From Chloroflexota bacterium (GTDB lineage: Bacteria > Chloroflexota > Anaerolineae > Promineifilales > Promineifilaceae), in assembly GCA_029559155.1 (NCBI GenBank), contig JAKQCM010000111.1, positions 1 through 52,629 of the forward strand: a DNA stretch of 52,629 nt, given 5' to 3'. Of the stretch, positions 27,101 to 36,600 are shown in pieces. The notes beneath the pieces were generated by a model. That model was not told the DNA's origin. It saw nothing but the letters and a program-made list of their open reading frames with translations, and made no database searches. Positions within the stretch are counted from its first letter, which is position 1. Each line of letters starts with the position of its first letter. The position numbers were made by a program, and so were the translations under genes.

Positions 27101-28652
27101 GAAATCTGTAGAAGAAACACTCCGCCAGAATCAGGCGCAGCTTCAGCAGGCTTTGCGCACCGCGCGCATGGCAAACTGGCAAATCGATCTCTCAACCCTC
27201 ACATTTACGTTTAACGATCCGGTTTACGAGCTTTTGGGCACATCAGCCGCCAACGCAGGCGGGTATGAAAAATCTCTGCACGATTTTCTGGTTGAGTTTG
27301 TGCACCCTGATGATAAGGCTATGCTCACCGCTGCGGTGCAGGATTTGTTAGCTGCCAATCGCATGCATACCATCGAGAAAGAAATTCGTGTCATTCTGGC
27401 CAACAAACAAGAGCGCGCCATGCTGGTGCGCTTCGATTATTTGGGCGCCGACAGCCAGCAGCCGAATACCATTTATGGTTCTGTGCAAGACATTCATGAA
27501 CAGAAGCAGGCGCAGTTGGCTCAGGAACGATTGACCCGCGAATTGGAAGAGCGCGTGGATCAAATGAATGCGCTGCAGCGGGCCATGTCGCTTGAGGGGT
27601 GGCAGGAATTTCTGACAACTGGCAACAGACCCGTGCAGGGGTTTATGTTTGCCGATGAAACCATACTGCCGATCCAGCCTGGCGGTTTAAATGACCAGAT
27701 TCAGACAAATGCGCCCATTCCGCTGGAAGAGATCACCGAAATCTCGTTTAATGAAACGCATACGGCCGTTTCCGTCCCCTTAAATCTGCATGGCGAGTCC
27801 ATTGGCATCATCGGCGTTCGCAGTAAATCGGGCGAATCGTTGAGCAACGAGCAAGAAGCCTTACTCATGGCTTTATCTGCACAGGTGGTAGAAGCGCTCG
27901 AACGCGCCCGTTTGTTTGAAGAAACAGAAATTGGCCGCCAACGCCTGGATATTCAGGCTCGTGAATTGGCCGTTATTAACGAGGTGGCCCAGTCCGTCTC
28001 CCAATTGTTGGAGCCGGCAGACCTCCTCGAAACCATTTTCAAACAGGTGCAGCGAGCTGTCGTAGCCGACGCCTTCATTGTCGCTAGCTACGACCCGCGC
28101 ACCAACTTGCTGAGCTACCCCCTGGTTTATGATGGCGGGCAGCGCTATCAGCCACCTGCCGGCCGCCCGACAGCGGATAATCCCTGGCTGCAAGTGGTGC
28201 AGACAGGCCAGCCTCGTCTGATCAACCGCACCGACGAAGAGATCGCCGCTCGTTTGGCCGAATTACAAGATGCGGCCGAGCATCGCTTGGGGGCCCCCGG
28301 CAAAGTGTCCGCTTCGCTGATTTTTGTCCCTCTCTTCCTGGGTCAGCAAGCCATCGGCGCGTTGTCTGTGCAAAGTTACGCCCAGGCAGCTTACAGCGAT
28401 CACGACCTGGCGCTGCTGTCCGGAATTGCCAACCACGTGGCCGTGGCCCTGGAAAATGCGCGGCTTTACACGGAAACGCAGCGCCGGGCTGAACGGGAAG
28501 CCCTGGTAAACGCCATCAGCCAGAAGATCCAGAACGCCTCGACAATAGAAAGCGCCATGCAAACGGCCGTGGCCGAGCTGGGCAAAGCTTTCCAGGTAAA
28601 ACGCGCCATCGTCGAGCTAAACCATACCAAACCGTTGCCTGAGATTTCATAA
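24132..28652 (+). CDS. Sensor protein 6: dCache-HAMP, three GAF, three PAS, EGW, no output domain
   Basis: 1506 residues; AGGAG (24121-24125) is 6 bases before ATG. TM1 is about 15-33 and the dCache type 3 domain 35-305 (GVEIGPSRLGVRSVTPM, GLVEVGLDYDEPF), related to sensor 2. TM2 is about 312-333, then HAMP and a coiled coil. Downstream order: GAF1 (397-553), PAS1 (563-678; YVNPAFEKIYGYTAEEAIG), GAF2 (693-850), PAS2 (868-990; STPDWIFVKDIDHRY), PAS3 (1010-1126), EGW (SLEGWQEFL, 1149-1262), GAF3 (1280-1446) and the truncated-GAF tail (NAISQKIQNASTIESAMQTAVAELG). PAS1 is of the flavin/haem-neutral NPAF type; no obvious haem or flavin ligand signature was seen. PAS2 is closely related to PAS6 of sensor 7, pointing to recent intra-cluster duplication. 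Confidence 0.85.
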   Translation: MRTGQRQRHYTGVTFRLLLALFAIFLILIVAQAWVNANRSVEILEQEEKQGLAELYTLYNNEINLRQKSAETLSISIADRADVRDIYLAQDRDGLLALLTPLFNTLRTDYDIVHLYIENLDGTVFVRVHNPAQFGDDITYRRTAAAALENVQTVSGVEIGPSRLGVRSVTPMFEAGEFVGLVEVGLDYDEPFINSLKERYGADFRMWVSHEAAAPAGLSPVEGAPSPPISELFFYAGTQTTSLPIPAATYEQVLNTGNPQTIFVTANGEELSVLVSPLLAYGDRVIGVLEIVTSRQADLAALRTNVFSSIAKTGMLALVSFILVALILNGMVLRPLTQLNETAEKWRAGDLAARVTQLPNNEFGLLGQTYNTVADELESTLRRQEQVIQERTRALETSNRISRNLSTILDTEHLVQEVVTQIKSAFNYYHVHIYLLDKEGRWLVMAGGTGDAGQAMLAQGHKIEVNKGLVGRAATHNSSVLVPDVTQEPGWLPNALLPDTCAEIAVPIATGDRVWGVLDVQQNIEGSLTEESVELLESIASQVAIALQNARLFSELQEAEEEAALFKFGIDQSSASVFLTQVDGTITYVNPAFEKIYGYTAEEAIGQTPRILKSGVIPPAQYESFWNSLLAKQVVAGEIINKAKDGRLIPIDGSNNPIVTPEGKLVGFLTIQTDISDRKRTDAALTKQAQDLQTVVEVSTAVNAILDQTELLQAVTNLTKERFDLYHSQIYLIDESGTNLVLAAGAGDIGRQMVAAHHRIPLAQESSPVARAARDKKGVLVNDTQADPDFLPNMLLPETRSEMAVPMVIGDQVLGVLDVQANVVDRFSEQDVQIKTTLAAQTAVALQNTRQYAATNRAQQIVQKNEALMRTIIDSTPDWIFVKDIDHRYVLVNKGYADAFHMTPEDFIGKNDLEIGFPEEIVKGNPEKGIRGFWADDRQIMAEGELKVIPEEPAVVDNQPRVLSTIKAPLKDEQGNAIGVVGFVHDITDLKSVEETLRQNQAQLQQALRTARMANWQIDLSTLTFTFNDPVYELLGTSAANAGGYEKSLHDFLVEFVHPDDKAMLTAAVQDLLAANRMHTIEKEIRVILANKQERAMLVRFDYLGADSQQPNTIYGSVQDIHEQKQAQLAQERLTRELEERVDQMNALQRAMSLEGWQEFLTTGNRPVQGFMFADETILPIQPGGLNDQIQTNAPIPLEEITEISFNETHTAVSVPLNLHGESIGIIGVRSKSGESLSNEQEALLMALSAQVVEALERARLFEETEIGRQRLDIQARELAVINEVAQSVSQLLEPADLLETIFKQVQRAVVADAFIVASYDPRTNLLSYPLVYDGGQRYQPPAGRPTADNPWLQVVQTGQPRLINRTDEEIAARLAELQDAAEHRLGAPGKVSASLIFVPLFLGQQAIGALSVQSYAQAAYSDHDLALLSGIANHVAVALENARLYTETQRRAEREALVNAISQKIQNASTIESAMQTAVAELGKAFQVKRAIVELNHTKPLPEIS

Positions 28653-28678
28653 CGCCAACGAGATTGGAGACCGTACTT

Positions 28679-31600
28679 ATGGCCAACAACAGCCAAACTC
28701 ATCAAACCGCCACCGGTGATTACCAATTTTTAGATAAAATGCAGGCGCTGCAAGAAGTCAGCCTGACCTTGTACCGCGCGGCGAGCCTGGAAGAACTTTA
28801 CCGCCAGGCTGTCGAACTGGGTCGGTCACGCCTTGGCTTCGACCGTTTGGGCCTGCTGCTCTACGACGAAGCCAACAACCTGATGCGCGGCGCTTTTGGC
28901 ACCGACGAGCAGGGCAACCTGCGCGACGAGCGCGACTACAACGAACCCATCGAAGACCCGCGCCTGCTGCAAGTCCTGCACAGCGCAGAGCGGATTGGCT
29001 ACTGGCCCGAGACCCAGCTCCGCGACTTTGGGCAGGTGATCGGCCAGGGCTGGAACGCCATGGCGGTGCTGTGGAGCGGCGACAAAGCCATCGGCTGGCT
29101 GGCGGCCGACAACCTCTTGAAACGCGAGCCACTCACCTACCACCTGGACATCCTGAAACTATATGGCGCAACTCTGGGGCATCTCATTTTCCAAAAACAG
29201 TCGGAAGAGGCGCTGCATCGCCAGGAGCGCGCGCGTTACCAGACGTTATTCGACAACGCGGCTGACACCATTGTGGTCATGGACATGGACGGCCGTCTAA
29301 CGGATTGTAATGCCAGTTTCGTGCAGTTAATTGGATACGGCCGTGATGAAGTGATCGGCCAATCCATCACCCGCTTCTTTGCCCCGGCCAGCTTGCCCAC
29401 CTTCAAGGCCATGTTCCCGCTCTTACATGCCAAAGGGCATGCCGAAGGCGAAGTGCAGTTCATGCACAAAAGCGGTCAGGCAGTTGACGTGTGGAACAAG
29501 GCACAGTTATGGCGCGACGATCAGGAAAAATTCCAGGGCATCGTCTTATTCAGCCGCGACATTACCGCCCGCAAAACGGTAGAAAGAGAACTCAATTTGC
29601 GCCAGTCGGCTTTGGAAGCAGCCGCCGACGGCGTCGTCATTACCGATAAGCAGGGCAGCATCCTTTGGGTGAACCGCGCCTTCTCGACTCTCACGCAATA
29701 CAGCCGGGAAGAAGCCATCGGCGGCAACCCGCGCCTACTTAAATCCGGCGCCCACGACGAAGCCTTTTATCGGCAGTTGTGGCAAACTTTGTTAGACGGC
29801 CGTGTCTGGCAAGGCGAAATCACCAACCGGCGCAAGGATGGGTCCCTCTACCAGGAAGACATGTCCATCACGCCGGTTCGTTCGGCCAATGGCGAGATTT
29901 CCCACTACGTGGCCATCAAGCGCGACATCAGCCAGCGCAAAGCGGGCGAAGAAAGACAGCGCCAGGAAAGCGCCCTGCTAACCAGCCTGCTGGACTCCAT
30001 CCCCGACTTGATCTTCTACAAAGACGAAGCGGGCGTTTACCTGGGCTGCAACACGGCCTTTGCCCAGTTCACCGGTCGACCGGTGGACGGCATCGTCGGC
30101 AAGACCGATTTTGACCTGTTCCCTGAGGAGGTGGCCGTCTTTTTCCGCGAGCAAGACACCGAGATGATGGCGCAGGGCGAGGCACGGCATAACGAAGAAT
30201 GGGTCGATTACCCGGACGGCCGTCGTGTGCTGCTGAACACCCTGAAAACCCCCTTTTACGACGCCGATAAAAACCTGCTAGGCCTCATCGGCATCAGCCG
30301 AGACGTCACTGCGACGTATCAAGCGCAAGAGGAACTGCGCCGTTTGGGTTACGTGGTAGAACAATCGTTAGACGGCACGGCCGTAGCCAACCTGGACGGC
30401 ATCGTCGAGTTTGTCAACCCCGCCTGGGCCGCCATGCACGGCTACACCGTCGACGAACTGATCGGCCAGCACCTCAGCGTCTTCCACACCCCAGATCAGT
30501 TGGCCAACGAAGTCGACCCGGTGAACCAGCGTGCTCTGGCCAGCGGCCAGGCCCAGCGGGCGGAAATCGGTCATGTGCGCAAAGACGGCGTCACCTTCCC
30601 CACCCTCATGACCATCGACCTGCTGCGCGACGAAAACGCCCAGCCCATCGGCCTGGTCGCCGCCACTCAAGACATCACCGACCGCAAAGAAGCGGAAAGA
30701 GCCTTGCAAGAAAATCAGGAGCGTCTGGAAGAGGCCACCCGCATTGCCCGGCTGCATTACTGGGAATTCGACGTCGCCACGCAGATGTTCACCTTCTTGC
30801 CCGCTTATTACGAATTGCTCGGCACAACGGCCGAAGAAGAAGGCGGCTACACCATGTCGGCGGCCGACTACGCCCGCAAATATGTGCCCGATTACGAAGC
30901 CGGCATTGTCCAGCAGGAAATCATCGCGGCGCTAACCACCGACGACCCGAACTACAGCCGGGAGATTGACTCGCTGAACCGGACCAAAGACGGCCGTGTC
31001 TTCCCCATCCGGGTCCGTTTCCGCATCCTCAAAGACAACGACGGCAACACCATCAAATTCATCGGAGCCAACCAGGACATCACAGACCAGGTAAAAACCG
31101 AACAGGCGCTGCGCGAACGCGAAAGCTTGCTGCGCACCATCATCGACTCCACACCCGACTGGATTTTTGTTAAAGACGTGAACCACCGTTACCTGATGGT
31201 GAATCAGGGCTACGGCAATTCGCTCGACCTCAACCCCGACGACTTCATCGGCAAAAACGACCTGGACCTTGGTTTCCCCGAAGACATCGTGAAAGGCAAC
31301 CCCGAAAAAGGCATTCGCGGCTTTTGGGCCGACGACCGCGAAATCATGGAACGAGGCGAAGTCAAGATCATCGACGTGGAACCGGCGGTGGTGGACGGGC
31401 AGCAGCGGTTCCTGAACACCATCAAGGCGCCCCTCAAGGATTCTACCGGTCAGGTTGTCGGCATTGTGGGCTTCGTCCACGACATCACGGAGCGCATCGC
31501 CGCTGAAGAAACCCTGGCCAAACAGGCCGCTCAGCTCCAAACGGTAGCCGAAATCTCCACCAGCGTGTCGACAATTCTGGATCAGACCATTTTGCTGCAA

Positions 31601-33631
31601 AACATCGTCGACCTGACAAAAGAACGGTTTAACCTTTACCATTCACACATTTACCTGCTGGATCCTTCCGGCAAATCGCTGGTACTGGTCGCCGGCGCCG
31701 GCGAAGTCGGGCAAATCATGACGGCCGAGGGCCGCTCCATCCCCCTCGCGCAAGAAAGATCCCTGGTCGCCCGCGCCGCACGCAGCAAACAGAGCATTAT
31801 CATCAACGATGTGCAGGCGGAGCCTGGCTTCCTGCCGCACCCGCTCCTGCCGGAGACAAGATCGGAAATGGCTGTGCCCCTGCTCGCCGGCGATCAGGTC
31901 ATTGGCGTCCTGGATATTCAGGCAAACCAGACGGAGTATTTCTCCGAAGATGACGCCAACACTCAAACTACTCTGGCGACGCAAATCGCCATCGCGGTAG
32001 AAAACGCCCGCTTGCTGGCCGAAACCCAACGCGCTTTCGAAGAGCTAGATGCTCTGACGCGTCGGCTGACTCGTGAATCCTGGGAAAATTATCTACAAAC
32101 CTTTGAACGTCCGGAATGGGGCTTTGCTTACAATTACGGCCAGCTTTTGGCGCTTGATCCGGCCAGCGCGGAGATGTCTTCGGCGTCTTTGGCTACAGAG
32201 AAACAGGCTAACGGACTGCTGGCTCAACCGTTGTTGGTAAACGGCGAGTCAATCGGGCGTCTGGCCCTTTTTAATGAGGATGAGGAATTCGGGCAAACGG
32301 CCGTAGAGGTTGCAGAAATGGAGGAAATCATCGCCGCTGTGGCCGAACAGTTAAGCTCCCGAATCGAAAACCTCCGGTTGACCGATCAAACCCAGGCCGC
32401 TCTCAGCGAATCCTCCAGCCTATACGAAGCCAGCGCCGAAATGAACGCCGCCCAAACCTACGACGATATTCTGGCCGTTGTGCGCAAATTCACCATCGCC
32501 GACACGGCACAAAGCGTCAGCTTTAGCATGTTCGACCGGCCCTGGACTGCTTCACAAACTCCTGATTGGATTGAACTGCTGGCTGTCTACACCAAACGGG
32601 AAAACCAGGAAATAATACGCCGTTATCCCCTGGCCGAATTTCCATCTGCCGATACCATCCTAAAAGCTAACAAACCAACCATTATTGAAGATTTTGACAA
32701 CCCCACCATTCCCATCCATGAGTCCATCATCAACTTATACACCAAACAATTTGGCGCCCGGTCCGCGATTTTTGTGCCGCTTGTGGTTGGCGGCCAGTGG
32801 ATTGGGTATATCAATGCCTTGTATCGTGAACCAAGTCGGTTCGTTGAATCGGATATTCGCCGGTTGACGGCGTTGGCCAGCCAATCAGCCATCAGCATTC
32901 AAAACGTGATCTCTGTGGCGGAAACAAAAACCCGCGCCGACGAATTGGGCGTTTTAAATGAGATGAGCCGCGCTCTGGCAACTATGTTGGAGCCGCGTGA
33001 AATCATCGAAAGTATTCATGGGTATGTCAGCCAATTACTGGACGCCGACAACTTCTTTATCGCTTTGTATGATGCACAAGCCAACGAACTGAACTACCCT
33101 GTGGCGATGGAAGATGGCAAACCGGTCCAAATCAGGACACGGCCGTTTGGCAATGGCCTCACTGAACACGTCATCCAAAAAGGTCGGGCTGTCCTCATCG
33201 AAAAAGATCTGGAAAGTTACGTGAAAGAACAAGGGCTTGCCCTCATGGGCGACCCAACCCATTCATGGCTAGGCACACCCATGATCAGCGGTCGGCAAAT
33301 CATTGGGGTTATCGGGGTATTACACCCCGACAGTTACCGTTACAACGAGAACCATCTCAATTTGTTAAGCGCGGTAGCCAGCCAGACTACCATCGCCCTG
33401 CAAAACGCGCGGTTGTTCCAACAAACCCAGGCCCGCGCCCAACGCGAACAAATGCTGCGCGAAATCACCGCCCGCGTTCGCAGCTCCGCCGACATGGATA
33501 CAATTATGAAGACGGCCGTCAAAGAAATAGGCCAGGCGCTCGGACGGCGGACTTTCATTTACCTGGGCGGCGAGTCAGATCAAACCACACCATCGCCAGC
33601 CGAAAACAAGAAAGGAGCGAGAGATGAGTGA
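28679..33631 (+). CDS. Sensor protein 7: soluble GAF, six PAS, GAF, EGW, two GAF, no output domain
   Basis: Start ATG 28679 follows GGAG (28666-28669); the TTG at 28664 in the track lies over that ribosome site. 1650 residues with no transmembrane helix, so this is the only cytoplasmic member besides the kinase. Order: GAF1 (20-172), six consecutive PAS domains (185-938; for example FVQLIGYGRDEVIG, WVNRAFSTLTQYSREEAIG, GKTDFDLFP, FVNPAWAAMHGYT), GAF2 (954-1117), EGW (TRESWENYL, 1125-1240), a GAF of the 'MFDRPW' subtype (1244-1417), GAF4 (1423-1580) and the shared tail (MLREITARV...AVKEIGQALGRRTFIYL). The stop overlaps the kinase start by 8 bases. It may act as a cytoplasmic scaffold between membrane receptors and the kinase. 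Confidence 0.85.
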   Translation: MANNSQTHQTATGDYQFLDKMQALQEVSLTLYRAASLEELYRQAVELGRSRLGFDRLGLLLYDEANNLMRGAFGTDEQGNLRDERDYNEPIEDPRLLQVLHSAERIGYWPETQLRDFGQVIGQGWNAMAVLWSGDKAIGWLAADNLLKREPLTYHLDILKLYGATLGHLIFQKQSEEALHRQERARYQTLFDNAADTIVVMDMDGRLTDCNASFVQLIGYGRDEVIGQSITRFFAPASLPTFKAMFPLLHAKGHAEGEVQFMHKSGQAVDVWNKAQLWRDDQEKFQGIVLFSRDITARKTVERELNLRQSALEAAADGVVITDKQGSILWVNRAFSTLTQYSREEAIGGNPRLLKSGAHDEAFYRQLWQTLLDGRVWQGEITNRRKDGSLYQEDMSITPVRSANGEISHYVAIKRDISQRKAGEERQRQESALLTSLLDSIPDLIFYKDEAGVYLGCNTAFAQFTGRPVDGIVGKTDFDLFPEEVAVFFREQDTEMMAQGEARHNEEWVDYPDGRRVLLNTLKTPFYDADKNLLGLIGISRDVTATYQAQEELRRLGYVVEQSLDGTAVANLDGIVEFVNPAWAAMHGYTVDELIGQHLSVFHTPDQLANEVDPVNQRALASGQAQRAEIGHVRKDGVTFPTLMTIDLLRDENAQPIGLVAATQDITDRKEAERALQENQERLEEATRIARLHYWEFDVATQMFTFLPAYYELLGTTAEEEGGYTMSAADYARKYVPDYEAGIVQQEIIAALTTDDPNYSREIDSLNRTKDGRVFPIRVRFRILKDNDGNTIKFIGANQDITDQVKTEQALRERESLLRTIIDSTPDWIFVKDVNHRYLMVNQGYGNSLDLNPDDFIGKNDLDLGFPEDIVKGNPEKGIRGFWADDREIMERGEVKIIDVEPAVVDGQQRFLNTIKAPLKDSTGQVVGIVGFVHDITERIAAEETLAKQAAQLQTVAEISTSVSTILDQTILLQNIVDLTKERFNLYHSHIYLLDPSGKSLVLVAGAGEVGQIMTAEGRSIPLAQERSLVARAARSKQSIIINDVQAEPGFLPHPLLPETRSEMAVPLLAGDQVIGVLDIQANQTEYFSEDDANTQTTLATQIAIAVENARLLAETQRAFEELDALTRRLTRESWENYLQTFERPEWGFAYNYGQLLALDPASAEMSSASLATEKQANGLLAQPLLVNGESIGRLALFNEDEEFGQTAVEVAEMEEIIAAVAEQLSSRIENLRLTDQTQAALSESSSLYEASAEMNAAQTYDDILAVVRKFTIADTAQSVSFSMFDRPWTASQTPDWIELLAVYTKRENQEIIRRYPLAEFPSADTILKANKPTIIEDFDNPTIPIHESIINLYTKQFGARSAIFVPLVVGGQWIGYINALYREPSRFVESDIRRLTALASQSAISIQNVISVAETKTRADELGVLNEMSRALATMLEPREIIESIHGYVSQLLDADNFFIALYDAQANELNYPVAMEDGKPVQIRTRPFGNGLTEHVIQKGRAVLIEKDLESYVKEQGLALMGDPTHSWLGTPMISGRQIIGVIGVLHPDSYRYNENHLNLLSAVASQTTIALQNARLFQQTQARAQREQMLREITARVRSSADMDTIMKTAVKEIGQALGRRTFIYLGGESDQTTPSPAENKKGARDE

Positions 33632-36600
33632 CACAACCGACTTATCCCCGCAATTCTTAGCGGACGCCTTACCGGCCCACAAAATTCTAGAGAATGCCGC
33701 CGACTTTGTCGCCCTCATCACCCCAGAAGGCCAATTACTGGATGTAAACGAAAACGGCCGTATGCTCATGAGCATCTGGGACGAAACAGAACTCGCCGAC
33801 CTCACCATCGTCGATCTAACCGCCGAAGCCTACCAAACACTCCAGCAAGAAACAGCCATTCCCACCGCCATCCAGGAAGGCTCCTGGCAAGGAGAAGTTG
33901 TCTACCAAAGCCGCGACGGCATCGAAATACCCATCTCCCAAAAAATCGTCGGCGGGTTCAACCTGGACGAAGAAACACCCTTGCTCATCATCTTCGCCCG
34001 CGACATTACCGAACGCAAATGGGTCGAAACCTCCCTGCTAGAAAGCGAAACACGGTTCAGAAGCTCCTTTGAAAATACAACCGCAGGCATGGCGCTGATC
34101 AGCCAGGAAGGTCGTTTCCTGCAAACCAACACCCCCCTGCAAGAGATGTTGGGCTACACCGATCAAGAATTCATGACCCCCAGCTTTGTCGATATGCTCC
34201 ACCCAGACGACGCCAAAGTTAACGCCCGCCTCATCCGGCAACTGCAACGAGGCGAAGTCACCTCCATCCGCAACGAAGCCCGCTTCCACCACAAAAATGG
34301 CGGTATCATGTGGGCTAACGTCAACGCTTCCAGCATCTTCGACGCCCAAAATCGCCTCTCCTATTTCCTGGTGCAAATCGACGACATCTCTGAACGTAAG
34401 CACCTGGAAGAGCAAGTTCAGGAATCTCTCCGCATCAGTCGCCGCCAACTAGAAATCAGTCAGACACTCGCCGGCGCTCGAACCGAGCAAGAAATCCTGG
34501 AAACCATCGCCCAAAAAGCCGACTACTACCCTCAGGTAGCCTTCTCCCTCACCTTTATGGAATTCGATAACGGCGCGCAAGTTGATGTGGTTAAAGCTCA
34601 AAATGCCGCCCGAAGCGGCATTCGCCTCATGCCCCAGAACTCACGCATTCCCTGGAGCGATTCTCCCATCACCAGGCTCTACTCCAATGAAACCATCTTC
34701 GTCAGCGGCGATGTCCCCACCGACAAACGCATCGGCAGCGCCGTAAAAAAGATGTTTGTCTCTTCCAATGTTCATAGTTTTGCCATTCTGCCGCTTGTAG
34801 CCAGCAGCGAATGGCTGGGCAACATGGCCATCCTCTCCCAAGACGAACATTTCTTCGACGAAACAAAACTCTCGTTCTACCGCAATCTGGCCGAACAAGT
34901 CAGCATCGCTCTCCGCGCCGCGCGGCTGTTTGCCAACATCCAAAATTCTCTTGAATCCCGCAGCCGCGAAGTCAACCTGAGCATTCAAATTGCTCAGGAA
35001 ATCGCCACCGCTCATGATCTCGGCGGGTTGTATCAGCGAGTCGTCAACCAGGTAAAAGAAGGGTACGACTTCTACCATGTCCAACTGCTCCGCTACGATC
35101 CATTTTTAGATACCGTCGCGCTGATTTACGGCTACGGCGAAATTGGCGCCAAGATGCTGAGTATCAACCACTCCATGCCCATGGGTGTCGGTCTGATTGG
35201 CATCGCGGCTGAAACTGGCCTTACCACCCGGCGCGACAATGTAATGAACTCGCCAGACTGGCGGCCAAACCCGCTGCTGCCCGAAACCCGCAGTGAAATT
35301 GCTGTCCCGATCAAACTCCGCGGCGAAGTTCTGGGCGTGCTGGATATTCAGAGTAATTCATCAAACGCGTTTAGCGATAATGATCAACTCGTATTGGAAG
35401 GGCTTTGCGGGCAGATTGCCATCGCCATTGAAAGTACGCGCCTGCGCGAAGAAATGGACGCCCGCATGGCGGAACTCACCACGCTGCAGCGGTATATGAG
35501 CCGTGAAGGTTGGGAAGCCTATCACGCCGAGCGGGAAAAGAAACTGACCGGTTATCAATTTGATCATCAGGGCGTCTTATCTCTGCCCACGCTGGCGACG
35601 GCCGTTATGAACGATAAGAGTAACGGCCGTACCACCACCGACACCTCACTCGCCCCCTACGCCAGCCTGGAAATCCCCCTCACCGTCCTCGGCGGCGAAA
35701 CCATTGGCAAAATCGGCATCCAGGCCGATCAAGACAACCCCCTTAGCGACGAAGACCTGGAATTTATCCGTTCTGTCTCCTCCCAGGTGGCCGAAGCCCT
35801 CGAAGCCGCCCGTCTCTTCGAACAAACCCAAGACTCGCTGAGCGAGCAAGAACGCCTTTCCACCCAGCTGGAAACAGTAGCCCAGGTAAGTACCGCCGCC
35901 TCCACCATGCTGGAAGTAGACGCCCTACTCCAGGCAGTAGTAGACCTCACCAAAGCCAGTTTTAACCTTTACCACACACACGTCTATCTGCTAGACGACT
36001 TCCGCAACCGCCTCGTCCTCCGCGCCGGAGCCGACCAGGTAGGACGTCTGATGACTTTGGAAGGCCGCGAAATTGATCTGAACGCCGAATCCCTGGTAGC
36101 CCGCGCCGCCCGCACACGCGGCGGCATCGTTGAAAACGATGTACGCAAAATTATAGACTTTTTGCCTAACCCGCTCCTGCCCCACACCCGTGCCGAACTA
36201 GCCGTCCCCATGATCGTGGGTGATCACCTCGTAGGCGTCTTAGACCTGCAATCAGACCAAATCGACTACTTCTCCGAGGAAGACATCAACATCCACCGCA
36301 CCCTCGCCTCACAGATCGCCGTCGCCGTGCAAAACGCCACCTTGTTTGCAGAGCAGGTCGCCGCATCCGAAAAATTACGCGAAGTAGACCGCTTAAAGTC
36401 CGAATTTCTGGCCAGCATGAGCCACGAACTGCGCACGCCGCTCAACTCCATTATCGGTTTTGCCGATGTGCTTCTGGAAGGGTTGGATGGAGACCTGAAC
36501 GAGCGTATGGAAGAAGACGTCCGGTTGATCCGCGACAGTGGCCGGCATCTGCGCGAACTCATTGGCGACATTCTAGACATGTCCAAAATCGAAGCCGGCC

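Noticed and set aside
30932-31642. Minus-strand ORF of 236 aa inside sensor 7
   Set aside because: Antisense shadow of repeated PAS codons, with similar shadows at the same place in sensor 6.
8380-33631. Methyl-accepting chemotaxis proteins or diguanylate cyclases
   Set aside because: HAMP and Cache domains suggest this at first, but none has the MCP hairpin signature, GGDEF or EAL motifs, and no che genes are present except a lone receiver.
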